This document shows, in pieces, positions 1 to 7,660 of a DNA stretch of 64,000 nt (position 1 is its first letter; each line of letters begins with the position of its first letter). A program made the translations under genes and the position numbers. Origin of the DNA: Mucilaginibacter mali (GTDB lineage: Bacteria; Bacteroidota; Bacteroidia; Sphingobacteriales; Sphingobacteriaceae); NCBI RefSeq assembly GCF_013283875.1, contig NZ_CP054139.1, positions 2,914,001-2,978,000 on the forward strand, written 5' to 3'. Below the pieces are notes generated by a model. The model ran no database searches and was not told the DNA's origin. It worked only from the letters and a program-made list of their open reading frames with translations.

Positions 1-155
1 ACGACTTGCTGCTTGAGCGTGATACGCTGCAACGTATCTGGATACTGCGTAACCACCTGGCCGATATGAACTCGCAGGAATCGATGGAGTTCTTGCTGAC
101 GCAGATGAGAGGTACCCGTTCAAACGAGGAATTCCTGATCTCGATGAACTCGTAA
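1..155 (+). CDS. rho: Transcription termination factor Rho, C-terminal end (partial)
   Basis: Only the last 50 codons are inside the window; the reading frame begins at base 3 and stops with TAA at 153-155. The tail contains LLERDTLQRIWILRNHLADM and ends in NEEFLISMNS, which is the characteristic end of bacterial Rho, the hexameric RNA helicase that terminates transcription. Identification rests on recognition of this conserved C-terminus. A strong hairpin 80 bases downstream probably ends the rho transcript. The catalytic ATPase motifs lie outside the window, so intactness cannot be judged. Confidence 0.88.
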   Translation, partial: DLLLERDTLQRIWILRNHLADMNSQESMEFLLTQMRGTRSNEEFLISMNS

Positions 156-176
156 GTTGAGAGATCCATTGGTAAT

Positions 177-368
177 GATTTAACCATAAAGGGCACGAAG
201 CTTTTAGATTCGATGACTTTTTATCTGTATCCATTTAAGGACACAAAGCTAAGCGGTGATTGACGCCTTAGCTTTGTGTCCTTTTTCGTTTTCGCATTAT
301 AAAACTTCGTGCACTTTGTGGATCTATTTCTATTTGCAAATCTTTGTGAACTTTGCGGTTAAATTGCC
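177..368. repeat. Intergenic palindromic repeat, 'ttaaccacaaag' family, copy 1
   Basis: The left arm (177-205) reads TTAACCATAAAGGGCACGAAG and the right arm (304-366) contains CTTCGTGCACTTTGTGG and CTTTGCGGTTAAATTGCC, so the arms are inverted copies of one another. The rho terminator sits between them. A second copy of the same family lies at 9801-9950, after the SixA-type phosphatase. Function unknown. Confidence 0.7.
237..285 (+). terminator. Rho-independent terminator after rho
   Basis: A near-perfect stem of about 19 base pairs (238-256 with 264-282, one bulged C) is followed by a T run. It lies downstream of rho and upstream of pssA, so it should end the rho message. Confidence 0.85.
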
Positions 369-401
369 CCGAACAAGCAAACTTTAGTCAGCGCTTCTTC
401 A

Positions 402-428
402 TTGGTTCATAAATTCTTGCTAACTTCA
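402..428 (+). promoter_or_regulatory. Possible pssA promoter
   Basis: TTGG at 402-405 and TAACTTCA at 421-428 resemble the Bacteroidota -33 (TTTG) and -7 (TAnnTTTG) elements with suitable spacing. The -7 match is imperfect. Transcription would start only a few bases before the ATG at 438. Confidence 0.35.
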
Positions 429-437
429 CGCCATTAT

Positions 438-1157
438 ATGAGGAAGCGAGTAAAAAAACATTTACCCAATGCCATCACCTGTGCTAACTTGTTCAGCGGT
501 TGTGTGGGTATTGTATTTGCCTTTAGCGATAACCTGATATTTGCCGCTTATTGTATTTTTCTCTCCGCTATTTTCGATTTTTTTGATGGCTTTGCTTCAC
601 GCGTACTGCAATCATTCTCGGGCATAGGTAAGGATCTCGATTCGCTGGCAGATATGGTGAGCTTTGGCTTCCTGCCTTCGGCTATTTTGTACGAGTTGTT
701 CCTGAAATCGCCGCAGATCTATAACATTGGCGATTTTATGTGCTTTATCGCCTTCGCCATCGCGGTATTTTCGGCATTACGCCTGGCCAAGTTTAATATC
801 GATACCCGCCAGGCCGAAATTTTTATCGGTTTGCCCACACCGGCCAACGCTATTTTGATCGCCTCGTTACCATTTATCGTACAGCAATACCCGGCTTTAA
901 ACTTCTATATTTTAAACCGTTACACGCTTACCATACTTGATGTGGTGATGTGCGCCCTGCTGGTTGCCGAGTTGCCGCTGATATCACTGAAGTTTAAACC
1001 TAAGGACCCGCGCAATCTTTACCGTTATTTATTGCTGTTATTCTCGGCTATTTTGATACTATTTTTTAAATTTGCCGCAGTTCCGGTGGTGATATTTATT
1101 TACATCACCCTATCTATCATTCAATTTAAATTCGACAATGACAAAGTTCCAGGCTGA
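438..1157 (+). CDS. pssA: CDP-diacylglycerol-serine O-phosphatidyltransferase
   Basis: This 239-residue membrane protein should make phosphatidylserine from CDP-diacylglycerol and serine, the first step toward phosphatidylethanolamine. The CDP-alcohol phosphatidyltransferase motif is visible at residues 47-72: D47, D50-G51, R55, G64, D68 and D72; serine replaces the usual alanine before R55. Several hydrophobic segments follow to the C-terminus. I chose the ATG at 438 because the sequence MRKRVKKHLPNAIT is the usual start; an upstream TTG at 402 would add residues overlapping the probable promoter. The last 20 bases overlap purS, implying co-transcription. The family assignment is firm; serine as substrate is inferred from overall similarity. 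Confidence 0.9.
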   Translation: MRKRVKKHLPNAITCANLFSGCVGIVFAFSDNLIFAAYCIFLSAIFDFFDGFASRVLQSFSGIGKDLDSLADMVSFGFLPSAILYELFLKSPQIYNIGDFMCFIAFAIAVFSALRLAKFNIDTRQAEIFIGLPTPANAILIASLPFIVQQYPALNFYILNRYTLTILDVVMCALLVAELPLISLKFKPKDPRNLYRYLLLLFSAILILFFKFAAVPVVIFIYITLSIIQFKFDNDKVPG

Positions 1158-1392
1158 GATCGACGTAATGCCCAAAAAAGAAATTCTTGACCCGCAAGGT
1201 AAAGCCGTAACCGGCAGCATGAAAAACCTGGGCTTGCCAGAAATTCAGAACATCCGCATAGGCAAACACGTATCGCTTGAAATTGAGGCTGAAAACGAAG
1301 AAGTTGCCCGCCAAAAGGTTGACCAGGCCTGCAAAAGCTTATTAGCTAACCTGATTATGGAAAGCTATACTTTTACTATAGAAGCAGTTTAA
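1138..1392 (+). CDS. purS: Phosphoribosylformylglycinamidine synthase, PurS subunit
   Basis: The 84-residue protein matches PurS in size and sequence (KEILDPQGKAVTGSMKNLG, then IRIGKHVSLEIE). PurS is the small subunit of the PurSQL complex that converts FGAR to FGAM in purine biosynthesis and bridges PurQ and PurL. No purQ or purL is in the window. Its start lies inside the 3' end of pssA in another frame, a 20-base overlap that suggests translational coupling. The gene ends before a bidirectional hairpin shared with the converging HPt gene. Confidence 0.88.
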   Translation: MTKFQAEIDVMPKKEILDPQGKAVTGSMKNLGLPEIQNIRIGKHVSLEIEAENEEVARQKVDQACKSLLANLIMESYTFTIEAV

Positions 1393-1440
1393 GCGAGAGA
1401 TTGGAGATTAAAGGTTAGAAATTAGGATTATACCGATATA

Positions 1441-1480
1441 AAAAAAGGTAAAAGACTTTATGCCTTTTACCTTTCTTTTT
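1441..1480. terminator. Bidirectional terminator between purS and the HPt gene
   Basis: AAAGGTAAAAG at 1444-1454 pairs with CTTTTACCTTT at 1464-1474, flanked by A and T runs on both sides, so it can work for both converging transcripts. Confidence 0.8.
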
Positions 1481-1501
1481 TCTCTCTCTTATAGCGAAGT
1501 T

Positions 1502-1870
1502 TTACAGCATTGCTTCCGTGTCTGATTTTATTTTTGCCAGTTTACCCAGGTTATTAGTGATCACCGAATTCAGCCAGCCAAATTTAGTGTTGATGGTGTC
1601 GGGGTCTTGTCCGCCTGCCTTGCAAAGTAATTCCACCTCCTGCATGGTCGATTGACATTCGAGCATACCGAAAAAGCCAAGATTAGGTTTCAGTTTATGC
1701 GCCGCACCGCCTGCTGTGGCCCACTCTCCTGCCGCAATAGCCGAGGAAATGGTGTTCAGCAACTCCGGAGTTTGCTGCAAAAACATATCGATAGAGTCAA
1801 CGATGAACTCGTTACTGCCATCGGCAATTTCATAAAGAAATGAAAGGTCAAAATCCTGGTTGTCCGACAT
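1502..1870 (-). CDS. Stand-alone HPt (histidine phosphotransfer) domain protein
   Basis: This 122-residue protein is a single HPt four-helix domain. The phosphoacceptor is visible in AAHKLKPNLGFFG, His58 when counted from the chosen start; the usual HxLKG has become HKLKP. Such proteins relay phosphoryl groups between hybrid kinases and response regulators in the cytoplasm. The frame is open upstream for 13 more codons, but the ATG at 1870 gives the normal length and sits 22 bases after folK, so the two are probably one transcript. No kinase or receiver is nearby, so its partners cannot be named from this window. Confidence 0.82.
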   Translation of the reverse strand: MSDNQDFDLSFLYEIADGSNEFIVDSIDMFLQQTPELLNTISSAIAAGEWATAGGAAHKLKPNLGFFGMLECQSTMQEVELLCKAGGQDPDTINTKFGWLNSVITNNLGKLAKIKSDTEAML

Positions 1871-1892
1871 AATATTATTTTCTACCTCAAAT

Positions 1893-2372
1893 TTATAATT
1901 TTTTAACAATCAAGCAATCCTGCAAGTTATTTTTAAGTTGCAGCATATTGATTTTAAGTACCGGGTGCAACAACTCCGGAGCGATCTCGGCCAGTGGTTC
2001 TAAGGTAAAACGCCTGTTTTGCAGTTCGGGATGGGGTATTATTAAACCCGGCTTATTGATAATAATATCATCATAAAATAATATATCGATATCTATGGTG
2101 CGCGCCCCCCATTTTTCTGCCCGCTTGCGGCCAAGGTTCAGCTCTATTTGCAATATCCGTGCCAGCACCTCGTGGGCCTGTAATTCGGTTTCAACAATAA
2201 TTACCTGGTTAAGGTAATCAGCCTCATCGGTTTTGCCCCATGCCTGTGTTTCATAAACAGATGATTGTTGGGCTACCGTGCCTATTTCTTCCCCGATAAG
2301 CGCTATCGCCTTGCTTAAATATGCAAACCTATCCCCCAAATTACCACCAAGCAGCAAAAAAACCTTAACCAT
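1893..2372 (-). CDS. folK: 2-amino-4-hydroxy-6-hydroxymethyldihydropteridine pyrophosphokinase
   Basis: FolK transfers pyrophosphate from ATP to hydroxymethyl-dihydropterin in folate synthesis. The 159-residue protein starts MVKVFLLLGGNLGDR, the HPPK signature, and carries the Mg-binding pair D94 and D96 in ARTIDIDILFYDD and the PHPEL motif. The frame stays open far upstream, but that extension is antisense to sppA and has no HPPK features, so the ATG at 2372 is taken. It is divergent from sppA with an 88-base gap and is followed by the HPt gene. Length is normal for the family. Confidence 0.9.
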   Translation of the reverse strand: MVKVFLLLGGNLGDRFAYLSKAIALIGEEIGTVAQQSSVYETQAWGKTDEADYLNQVIIVETELQAHEVLARILQIELNLGRKRAEKWGARTIDIDILFYDDIIINKPGLIIPHPELQNRRFTLEPLAEIAPELLHPVLKINMLQLKNNLQDCLIVKKL

Positions 2373-2426
2373 GTTGTAACAAATATTATTGATAACGCTC
2401 TTAGCAGTAATGCGATGTTGAATTGC

Positions 2427-2434
2427 TAAGTTTG
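2427..2434 (+). promoter_or_regulatory. -7 element of the sppA promoter
   Basis: TAAGTTTG matches the Bacteroidota -7 consensus TAnnTTTG exactly and lies 27 bases before the sppA ATG. No clear TTTG is seen at the usual -33 distance. Confidence 0.5.
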
Positions 2435-2460
2435 CATAGATAAACAGATTAAATTTTTTA

Positions 2461-4239
2461 ATGAAACAATTTTTCAAATTTGTACTGGCCACTATTGTAG
2501 GTATCGTTTTTACAAGTTTTATTTTACTTATCATTTTGGTTGGTATCATAGTGGGAGCCAGCAGCGAAAAGCCTGTCGACGTGCTTTCAAACTCGGTACT
2601 GCACGTATCGTTTACCCGGGCTATTCCCGAACGTACACCCAATAACCCGCTGGCCGGACTGAGCTTTTTAGGGCTTGATGGCGAAAAATCAATAGGCTTG
2701 AACGATATTTTGGCCAACATTAAAAAAGCTAAAACTGATGATAATATAAGAGGCATTTTCCTTGATGAAAGCTATATGCTGTCGGGACAGGCCACTACCG
2801 AGGAAGTGCGTAACGCGCTGCTCGATTTTAAAAAATCGGGGAAATTTATCATCGCTTATTCCGAAATTTACACACAGGGCTTCTACTACCTGGCATCAGT
2901 TGCCGATAAGGTTTATATCAATCCAAAAGGCATTTTCGAGTTTAGCGGCTTCAGTCAGCAGATCACTTTTTTGAAGGGCGCTATGGATAAACTGGGAATC
3001 GAAGCACAGGTTATTAAGGTGGGGACCTACAAAAGCGCTGTAGAGCCATACATCCTGAATAAAATGAGCGACGCTAACCGAGAACAGGTAAACTCTTACC
3101 TCGGTTCGCTATACGAGCACTTCCTTACCGGTATTGGCAAAGCCCGCAATGTTAACCGCGATACCCTTTTTGACATTGCCAATAACATGAAGGTGCAGTT
3201 CCCTGAAGACGCGCTGAAGTATAAGCTGGTTGACGGCCTGAAGTATAAGGATGAAGTGCTGGACGAATTAAAATCGCGCACATCGACCGACAAAAAGAAG
3301 AACCTGCACAGCGTTGAAATTGGCGAATACACCAAAAGTGGCGTAAAAGACGACAATACCGATACCGAAAAAGCTACGGCGGGCGACAAAATAGCGGTGA
3401 TCTATGCCTCGGGCGAGATCAATGGCGGCGATGGCGACGAGAACACCATCGGTTCGGAAACGGTATCGAAGGCCCTGCGCCAGGTGCGTTTAGATAACAA
3501 GGTAAAAGCGGTAGTGCTGCGTGTAAATTCGCCGGGCGGCAGTTCGCTGGCATCGGATGTGATATGGCGCGAGGTAAAACTGACGCATGATGTTAAGCCG
3601 ATCATCGTATCGATGGGCGATTACGCGGCTTCGGGCGGTTATTATATCTCCTGTGCGGCCGATTCTATTATTGCCGAACCAAATACTATCACCGGCTCTA
3701 TCGGTATATTCGCCATACTGCCCAACATGCAAAAGTTGTTTAACGATAAACTGGGCGTAACCTTTGATGGTGTAAAGACCGGCAAATACGCCGACCTGGG
3801 CGACATCAGCCGCCCGCTTACTCCGGAAGAGCACGCGATCCTGCAAAACCAGGTGAACCGTGGTTACGATGACTTTACCAAACACGTAGCCGACGGCCGC
3901 AAGAAAACGCAGCAATACATCAACAGCATTGGCCAGGGGCGGGTGTGGACAGGTACCCAGGCCATTAAATTAGGCTTGGTTGACCGCTTAGGCAATATTA
4001 ACGATGCCGTGAACATGGCCGCCAAAAAAGCCAAAGTGACGGATTATAAACTGGTTACCTACCCCGAGCAAAAAAGTATTTTCAACAAATTTGGCCAGGG
4101 CCTTACCGCCGAGGTTAAAACGCGGATGCTGCAAAACGAACTGGGCGAAAGCTATAACACCTATCAACAAATCAAATCGGTTACACACCTGATGCGCACG
4201 CCACAGGCGAGGTTGCCGTTTGATGTGGTGATAAAGTAA
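2461..4239 (+). CDS. sppA: Signal peptide peptidase SppA, 67K type
   Basis: The 592-residue protein is a full-length two-domain SppA, a membrane-bound serine protease that degrades cleaved signal peptides. Residues 7-32 form the N-terminal membrane anchor. The catalytic dyad of the family is split over the two halves: Lys191 in GTYKSAVEPY and Ser391 in GDYAASGGYY; both are present, so it should be active. The PGGS motif precedes the serine. It is a monocistronic gene divergent from folK, with a clear terminator after it. Confidence 0.93.
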   Translation: MKQFFKFVLATIVGIVFTSFILLIILVGIIVGASSEKPVDVLSNSVLHVSFTRAIPERTPNNPLAGLSFLGLDGEKSIGLNDILANIKKAKTDDNIRGIFLDESYMLSGQATTEEVRNALLDFKKSGKFIIAYSEIYTQGFYYLASVADKVYINPKGIFEFSGFSQQITFLKGAMDKLGIEAQVIKVGTYKSAVEPYILNKMSDANREQVNSYLGSLYEHFLTGIGKARNVNRDTLFDIANNMKVQFPEDALKYKLVDGLKYKDEVLDELKSRTSTDKKKNLHSVEIGEYTKSGVKDDNTDTEKATAGDKIAVIYASGEINGGDGDENTIGSETVSKALRQVRLDNKVKAVVLRVNSPGGSSLASDVIWREVKLTHDVKPIIVSMGDYAASGGYYISCAADSIIAEPNTITGSIGIFAILPNMQKLFNDKLGVTFDGVKTGKYADLGDISRPLTPEEHAILQNQVNRGYDDFTKHVADGRKKTQQYINSIGQGRVWTGTQAIKLGLVDRLGNINDAVNMAAKKAKVTDYKLVTYPEQKSIFNKFGQGLTAEVKTRMLQNELGESYNTYQQIKSVTHLMRTPQARLPFDVVIK

Positions 4240-4247
4240 AACATCTT

Positions 4248-4274
4248 AAAGCCGCCCGACCGGCGGCTTTTTTT
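4248..4274 (+). terminator. Terminator after sppA
   Basis: AAAGCCGCC (4248-4256) and GGCGGCTTT (4262-4270) form a 9-bp GC-rich stem followed by a T run, starting 9 bases after the stop codon. Confidence 0.88.
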
Positions 4275-4285
4275 ATTGGCATTCA

Positions 4286-4379
4286 CGTCATGCTGAACTT
4301 GTTTCAGCATCCCATGTAAAGGTCGATAATGCATTGCTTGACTATGCAAGTGGGATACCGAAACAAGTTCGGCATGACG
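4286..4379. repeat. Palindromic intergenic repeat, 'cgtcatgctgaac' family
   Basis: CGTCATGCTGAACTTGTTTC at the left is matched by GAAACAAGTTCGGCATGACG at the right, giving inverted arms of about 30 bases with a few mismatches. Similar elements with other inner words but the same CGTCAT...ATGACG ends occur at 34687-34773 and 54896-54940. It lies in the converging space between sppA and the ankyrin gene. Confidence 0.7.
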
Positions 4380-4418
4380 TTTTGCTTTTATCTAAGAACT
4401 ATTTATAACCTTATAAAT

Positions 4419-5171
4419 CTACGATCTTAAATAAGCGTTAGGCACATTATTGGGCATATAATCAATCCCATAAGCATGTTTTATTAATAAAGGGATCGTC
4501 TCGGTCATGATTACTTTTTCTGTTCTGTGCACTTGTGGCAGCAAACCCATCATGGCGTAGCTTATAGGGTTCACCGCCGGGATAAACGTTTCCCACTCGT
4601 AGCCCTGCCCCCATACCAGGCCTTTAACCTGGTGGTTAAGGTCGGCGCCATTATCTAACAGGAAATGCATCATATCAACCGAGTTGTTTCCGTTTTGATT
4701 AACCGTATGAAAAACAGGCGTATGCCCGCCGAAACCATACGCATCAATCGCTGCCCGGGCGTTTACATCGGCGCCGTGTTGCAAAAGTATTTCGGCACAG
4801 GCCAGGCTGTTATATTCGGCGCAATAATGCATCAACATTCCGCCAGTTAAAGGTGTGTAAGTATTTTTATAGCGAAAGTAAGTTTTAGTTACAGCATCGG
4901 GGTTTGCAGCAATAGCCGCTTGCAGCATTTCCGGGTTATGGGCCAGTACAGCCAGCAAGGCATTGTCGTCAAATACCAATCCGGCAGCAATAAATTCCCT
5001 AACGCAATCTTTAAACTTTGGGCCGCGGGCATACATCTCTACCATCCAGGTGAATAGCGGTACGCCCCTGCTACTGGTCCCGTTAGGGTCGCCCCCATCT
5101 TTAAAATACGCGCGTAAACCTTCAACCGAATGAGTTTCTATATGATAAATGGCTTTGCTAAAATCGGGCAT
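4419..5171 (-). CDS. Ankyrin-repeat protein
   Basis: The 250-residue protein has recognisable ankyrin repeats: residues about 106-138 contain ILLQHGADVNAR and about 148-181 contain FLLDNGADLNHQ; a weaker first unit near residues 10-35 has YFKDGGDPNG. Ankyrin repeats bind other proteins; no enzymatic domain is seen. There is no signal peptide or membrane segment, so a cytoplasmic location is likely. It stands alone between a repeat element and the divergent PHP/PolX gene, and its partner cannot be inferred. Confidence 0.75.
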   Translation of the reverse strand: MPDFSKAIYHIETHSVEGLRAYFKDGGDPNGTSSRGVPLFTWMVEMYARGPKFKDCVREFIAAGLVFDDNALLAVLAHNPEMLQAAIAANPDAVTKTYFRYKNTYTPLTGGMLMHYCAEYNSLACAEILLQHGADVNARAAIDAYGFGGHTPVFHTVNQNGNNSVDMMHFLLDNGADLNHQVKGLVWGQGYEWETFIPAVNPISYAMMGLLPQVHRTEKVIMTETIPLLIKHAYGIDYMPNNVPNAYLRS

Positions 5172-5282
5172 GGTGTTTTTTATATAAAGCTACAATATCC
5201 TGCAGCAATTTTAAAACTTAGCAAGGGCTTAAGCCGTTAATTAAATAGCCAATTGTTACATTTACGCCCATCAATTATACAC

Positions 5283-6959
5283 ATGGAAAACAAACCCATA
5301 GCCCGCACCTTCCGCCTGTTATCGCAACTGATGGAGCTGCACGAGCAAAATCCGTTCAAAATAAAATCGATAGCCAACGCCGCTTTTAAACTGGATAAGC
5401 TGCCCTTTCCCATTGCCGGTAAAAACCTGGCCGAACTGGAAAAGGTTGACGGAATTGGCAAAAGCATAGCCGCCAAAATTGTGGAACTGCTGGAAACCGG
5501 CCAGATAACCGAGATGCAGGAACTACTGGACGCCACGCCGCCGGGCATTGTAGAAATGCTGGGCATTAAAGGCATCGGCCCTAAAAAGATAGCTACCATC
5601 TGGCACGACCTGGGCATCGAAAACATTGGCGAATTGTACTATGCCTGTAACGAAAACCGCCTGATAGAGGCCAAGGGCTTCGGCCTGAAGACACAGGAAG
5701 AGATCCGCAAGGTGATCGAATACCGCATGGCCAGCAACGGCAAATTCCTGTACGCGCAGATAGAGGCCGATGCCGATAAACTGATCCAATTATTAAAGGA
5801 TACGCTGCCCGGCGCGCTGATAGAGTTTGGTGGCGAGTATCGCCGCAAATGCGAGATCGTATGCGAATTGATGATCGTTATCGGCAGCCGCGACGACCAA
5901 TTGGCCGAGGAGGCGCTGATGGGATCGGGCATTATAAATAATATGGTACAAAACGGCCACCACCTTAATGGCGAACTGGAAAGCGGTTTGCTGGTCGACC
6001 TGGTTTGCGTGCGCAAAGCCGATTTCCATTATACCCTGTTTCAACAAACCGGCACCGAAAAGCATGTGGAGGCGGTAATGGAACGTATAACTGTGCCAAT
6101 GAGTCAGCCCGAGCACGAGCAAATGATCTACCAAAAGGCTGGTCTGCAATTTATGCTGCCCGAATTGCGCGAGGATGACCGCTTTATTGAAATGGCGCAT
6201 CAAAACAAACTGCCCGACCTGATCACTATTTACGACCTGAAGGGTTCGCTGCACAACCACAGTACCTGGAGCGATGGCGTGAACACGCTGGAGGAAATGG
6301 CCGTTTACTGCCGCGATAAAATGAAGTTGGAATACCTGGGCATTTGCGATCACAGTAAAAGTGCCTTTTACGCCAAGGGTATGAGTATTGAAAGCGTACT
6401 GCAGCAGCACGAGGAGATAGACCACCTGAATAAAAAACTGGATGGCTTCCATATATTTAAAGGTATCGAATCGGATATTTTGGGCGATGGTTCGCTGGAT
6501 TACCCTGATGAGGTCTTGCAACGTTTTGATTTCATTGTCGCCTCGGTACACTCCAACCTAAAAATGACCGAGGACAAAGCTACCTCGCGCATCATCAAAG
6601 CGGTTGAAAATCCGTATACTACCATGTTGGGCCACCCTACCGGCCGTTTGCTGTTAAGTCGCGAGGGCTACCCTATCGACCATAAAAAAGTGATTGACGC
6701 CTGCGCGGCCAATGGCGTATCGATAGAGATCAATGCCAACCCGCTACGTTTAGACCTCGACTGGCGCTGGCAGCAATACGCGCTGGAAAAGGGCGTTTGG
6801 CTGTCCATCAACCCCGATGCACACCGTACCGAAGGTTTCCATGATATGAAGTACGGCGTTTTTGCCGCACGCAAAGGTGGTTTATCAAAGGATATGTGTG
6901 TGAATGCCTTGTCGCTGGCGGAGATCGACGCGTTTTTTAAGAAGAAGAAAGCGCGGTAG
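5283..6959 (+). CDS. polX: PolX-like protein with PHP domain; polymerase site degenerate
   Basis: The 558-residue protein has the bacterial PolX layout: helix-hairpin-helix region (residues about 1-120), nucleotidyltransferase-like region (about 130-310), and PHP phosphoesterase domain (about 320-558). The PHP metal ligands look complete: H324 and H326 in LHNHSTWSDG, CDHS, GIESD, ASVHS, GHPTGR and PDAH. In the polymerase domain the GSxRR...DxD motif reads GGEYRRKCEIVCELM, so both first carboxylates (positions 195 and 197) are Glu and Met; D239, the third, remains. I infer a nuclease or repair protein with little or no polymerase activity. Start chosen at the ATG at 5283; an upstream TTG is possible but unlikely. 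Confidence 0.85.
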   Translation: MENKPIARTFRLLSQLMELHEQNPFKIKSIANAAFKLDKLPFPIAGKNLAELEKVDGIGKSIAAKIVELLETGQITEMQELLDATPPGIVEMLGIKGIGPKKIATIWHDLGIENIGELYYACNENRLIEAKGFGLKTQEEIRKVIEYRMASNGKFLYAQIEADADKLIQLLKDTLPGALIEFGGEYRRKCEIVCELMIVIGSRDDQLAEEALMGSGIINNMVQNGHHLNGELESGLLVDLVCVRKADFHYTLFQQTGTEKHVEAVMERITVPMSQPEHEQMIYQKAGLQFMLPELREDDRFIEMAHQNKLPDLITIYDLKGSLHNHSTWSDGVNTLEEMAVYCRDKMKLEYLGICDHSKSAFYAKGMSIESVLQQHEEIDHLNKKLDGFHIFKGIESDILGDGSLDYPDEVLQRFDFIVASVHSNLKMTEDKATSRIIKAVENPYTTMLGHPTGRLLLSREGYPIDHKKVIDACAANGVSIEINANPLRLDLDWRWQQYALEKGVWLSINPDAHRTEGFHDMKYGVFAARKGGLSKDMCVNALSLAEIDAFFKKKKAR

Positions 6960-6975
6960 ACCTGCATATCTGTAG

Positions 6976-7113
6976 ACTCACCCCGACTACGCTTCGCTGG
7001 TCGGCCCTCTCTTCGCTACGCACAAAGAAGGCAGGAGCAGTATCGGATAACCTCGTCCCCTCTTTTCGCGCAGCGAAGAGAGGGTGGTCGGGCGAAGCAA
7101 CGACCGGGTGAGT
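6976..7113 (+). repeat. 138-bp palindromic intergenic repeat, copy 1
   Basis: Begins ACTCACCCCGACTACGCTTC and ends CAACGACCGGGTGAGT, so the ends are inverted copies. The middle carries CCCTCTCTTCG and CGAAGAGAGGG arms around a GCAGTATCGGATAA core. The same element is at 56026-56165 in reverse orientation. Neither copy encodes anything visible. Confidence 0.8.
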
Positions 7114-7159
7114 AATTGCTACGATGCATAATTACCGATATTATCCCTAATTTTACCCC

Positions 7160-7660
7160 ATGAGCAACCGCATCAAGGAAAAGATACAAGCCAAAATACT
7201 CACCCTGCCCCAACTAAAAACCATTGTTGATGACTGGAAGACGGCGGGCGAAAAGGTGGTGTTTACCAATGGCGTGTTCGATCTGCTGCATACCGGACAT
7301 ATCACTTACCTGGCCGATGCGGCATCCCTGGGAACAAAACTCATTATCGGCTTAAATTCGGATGCATCGGTAAAGCGTTTAAAAGGCCCCGAGCGCCCGG
7401 TGAACGACCAGGACAGCCGCGCCTTATTACTGGCCAGTTTCCTTTTTACCGACGCGATTGTAATATTTGAAGAGGATACGCCGTTAAACCTCATTACCAA
7501 CCTGTTGCCCGATGTTTTGGCCAAAGGCGGCGATTATACGGTGGATACCATTGTTGGCGCCAAAGAGGTGATGGCCAATGGTGGCGATGTAAAGGTGATC
7601 AACTTTGTCGACGGGTTTTCGTCCACAGCTATCATCCGTAAAATAAGAGACATACAATAA
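7160..7660 (+). CDS. rfaE2: D-glycero-beta-D-manno-heptose 1-phosphate adenylyltransferase
   Basis: A 166-residue nucleotidyltransferase of the cytidylyltransferase superfamily, corresponding to the second domain of HldE. The ATP-binding motif GVFDLLHTGH is at residues 38-47, and later GGDYTVDTIVGA and STTAIIRKI-like ends are typical. It should activate heptose-1-phosphate to ADP-heptose for lipopolysaccharide core. The sugar kinase half of HldE is not fused here and not in the window. The next gene, a GT9 transferase that could use ADP-heptose, begins on the base after the stop codon, so the two are one operon. An imperfect -7 element TAATTTTA is at 7148-7155. Confidence 0.88.
   Translation: MSNRIKEKIQAKILTLPQLKTIVDDWKTAGEKVVFTNGVFDLLHTGHITYLADAASLGTKLIIGLNSDASVKRLKGPERPVNDQDSRALLLASFLFTDAIVIFEEDTPLNLITNLLPDVLAKGGDYTVDTIVGAKEVMANGGDVKVINFVDGFSSTAIIRKIRDIQ

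Noticed and set aside
1893..2756. A 287-codon minus-strand frame that would extend FolK by 128 residues at the N-terminus
   Set aside because: The extension is antisense to sppA, has no HPPK features, and the ATG at 2372 gives the normal FolK length and start.
5793..6551. A 252-codon minus-strand frame inside the PHP/PolX gene
   Set aside because: Shadow frame of a strong gene; low-quality sequence with no domain and no start context.
6976..7113. CRISPR array or IS end
   Set aside because: No regular spacer structure, and no transposase or clear target duplication is visible; palindromic repeat fits better.
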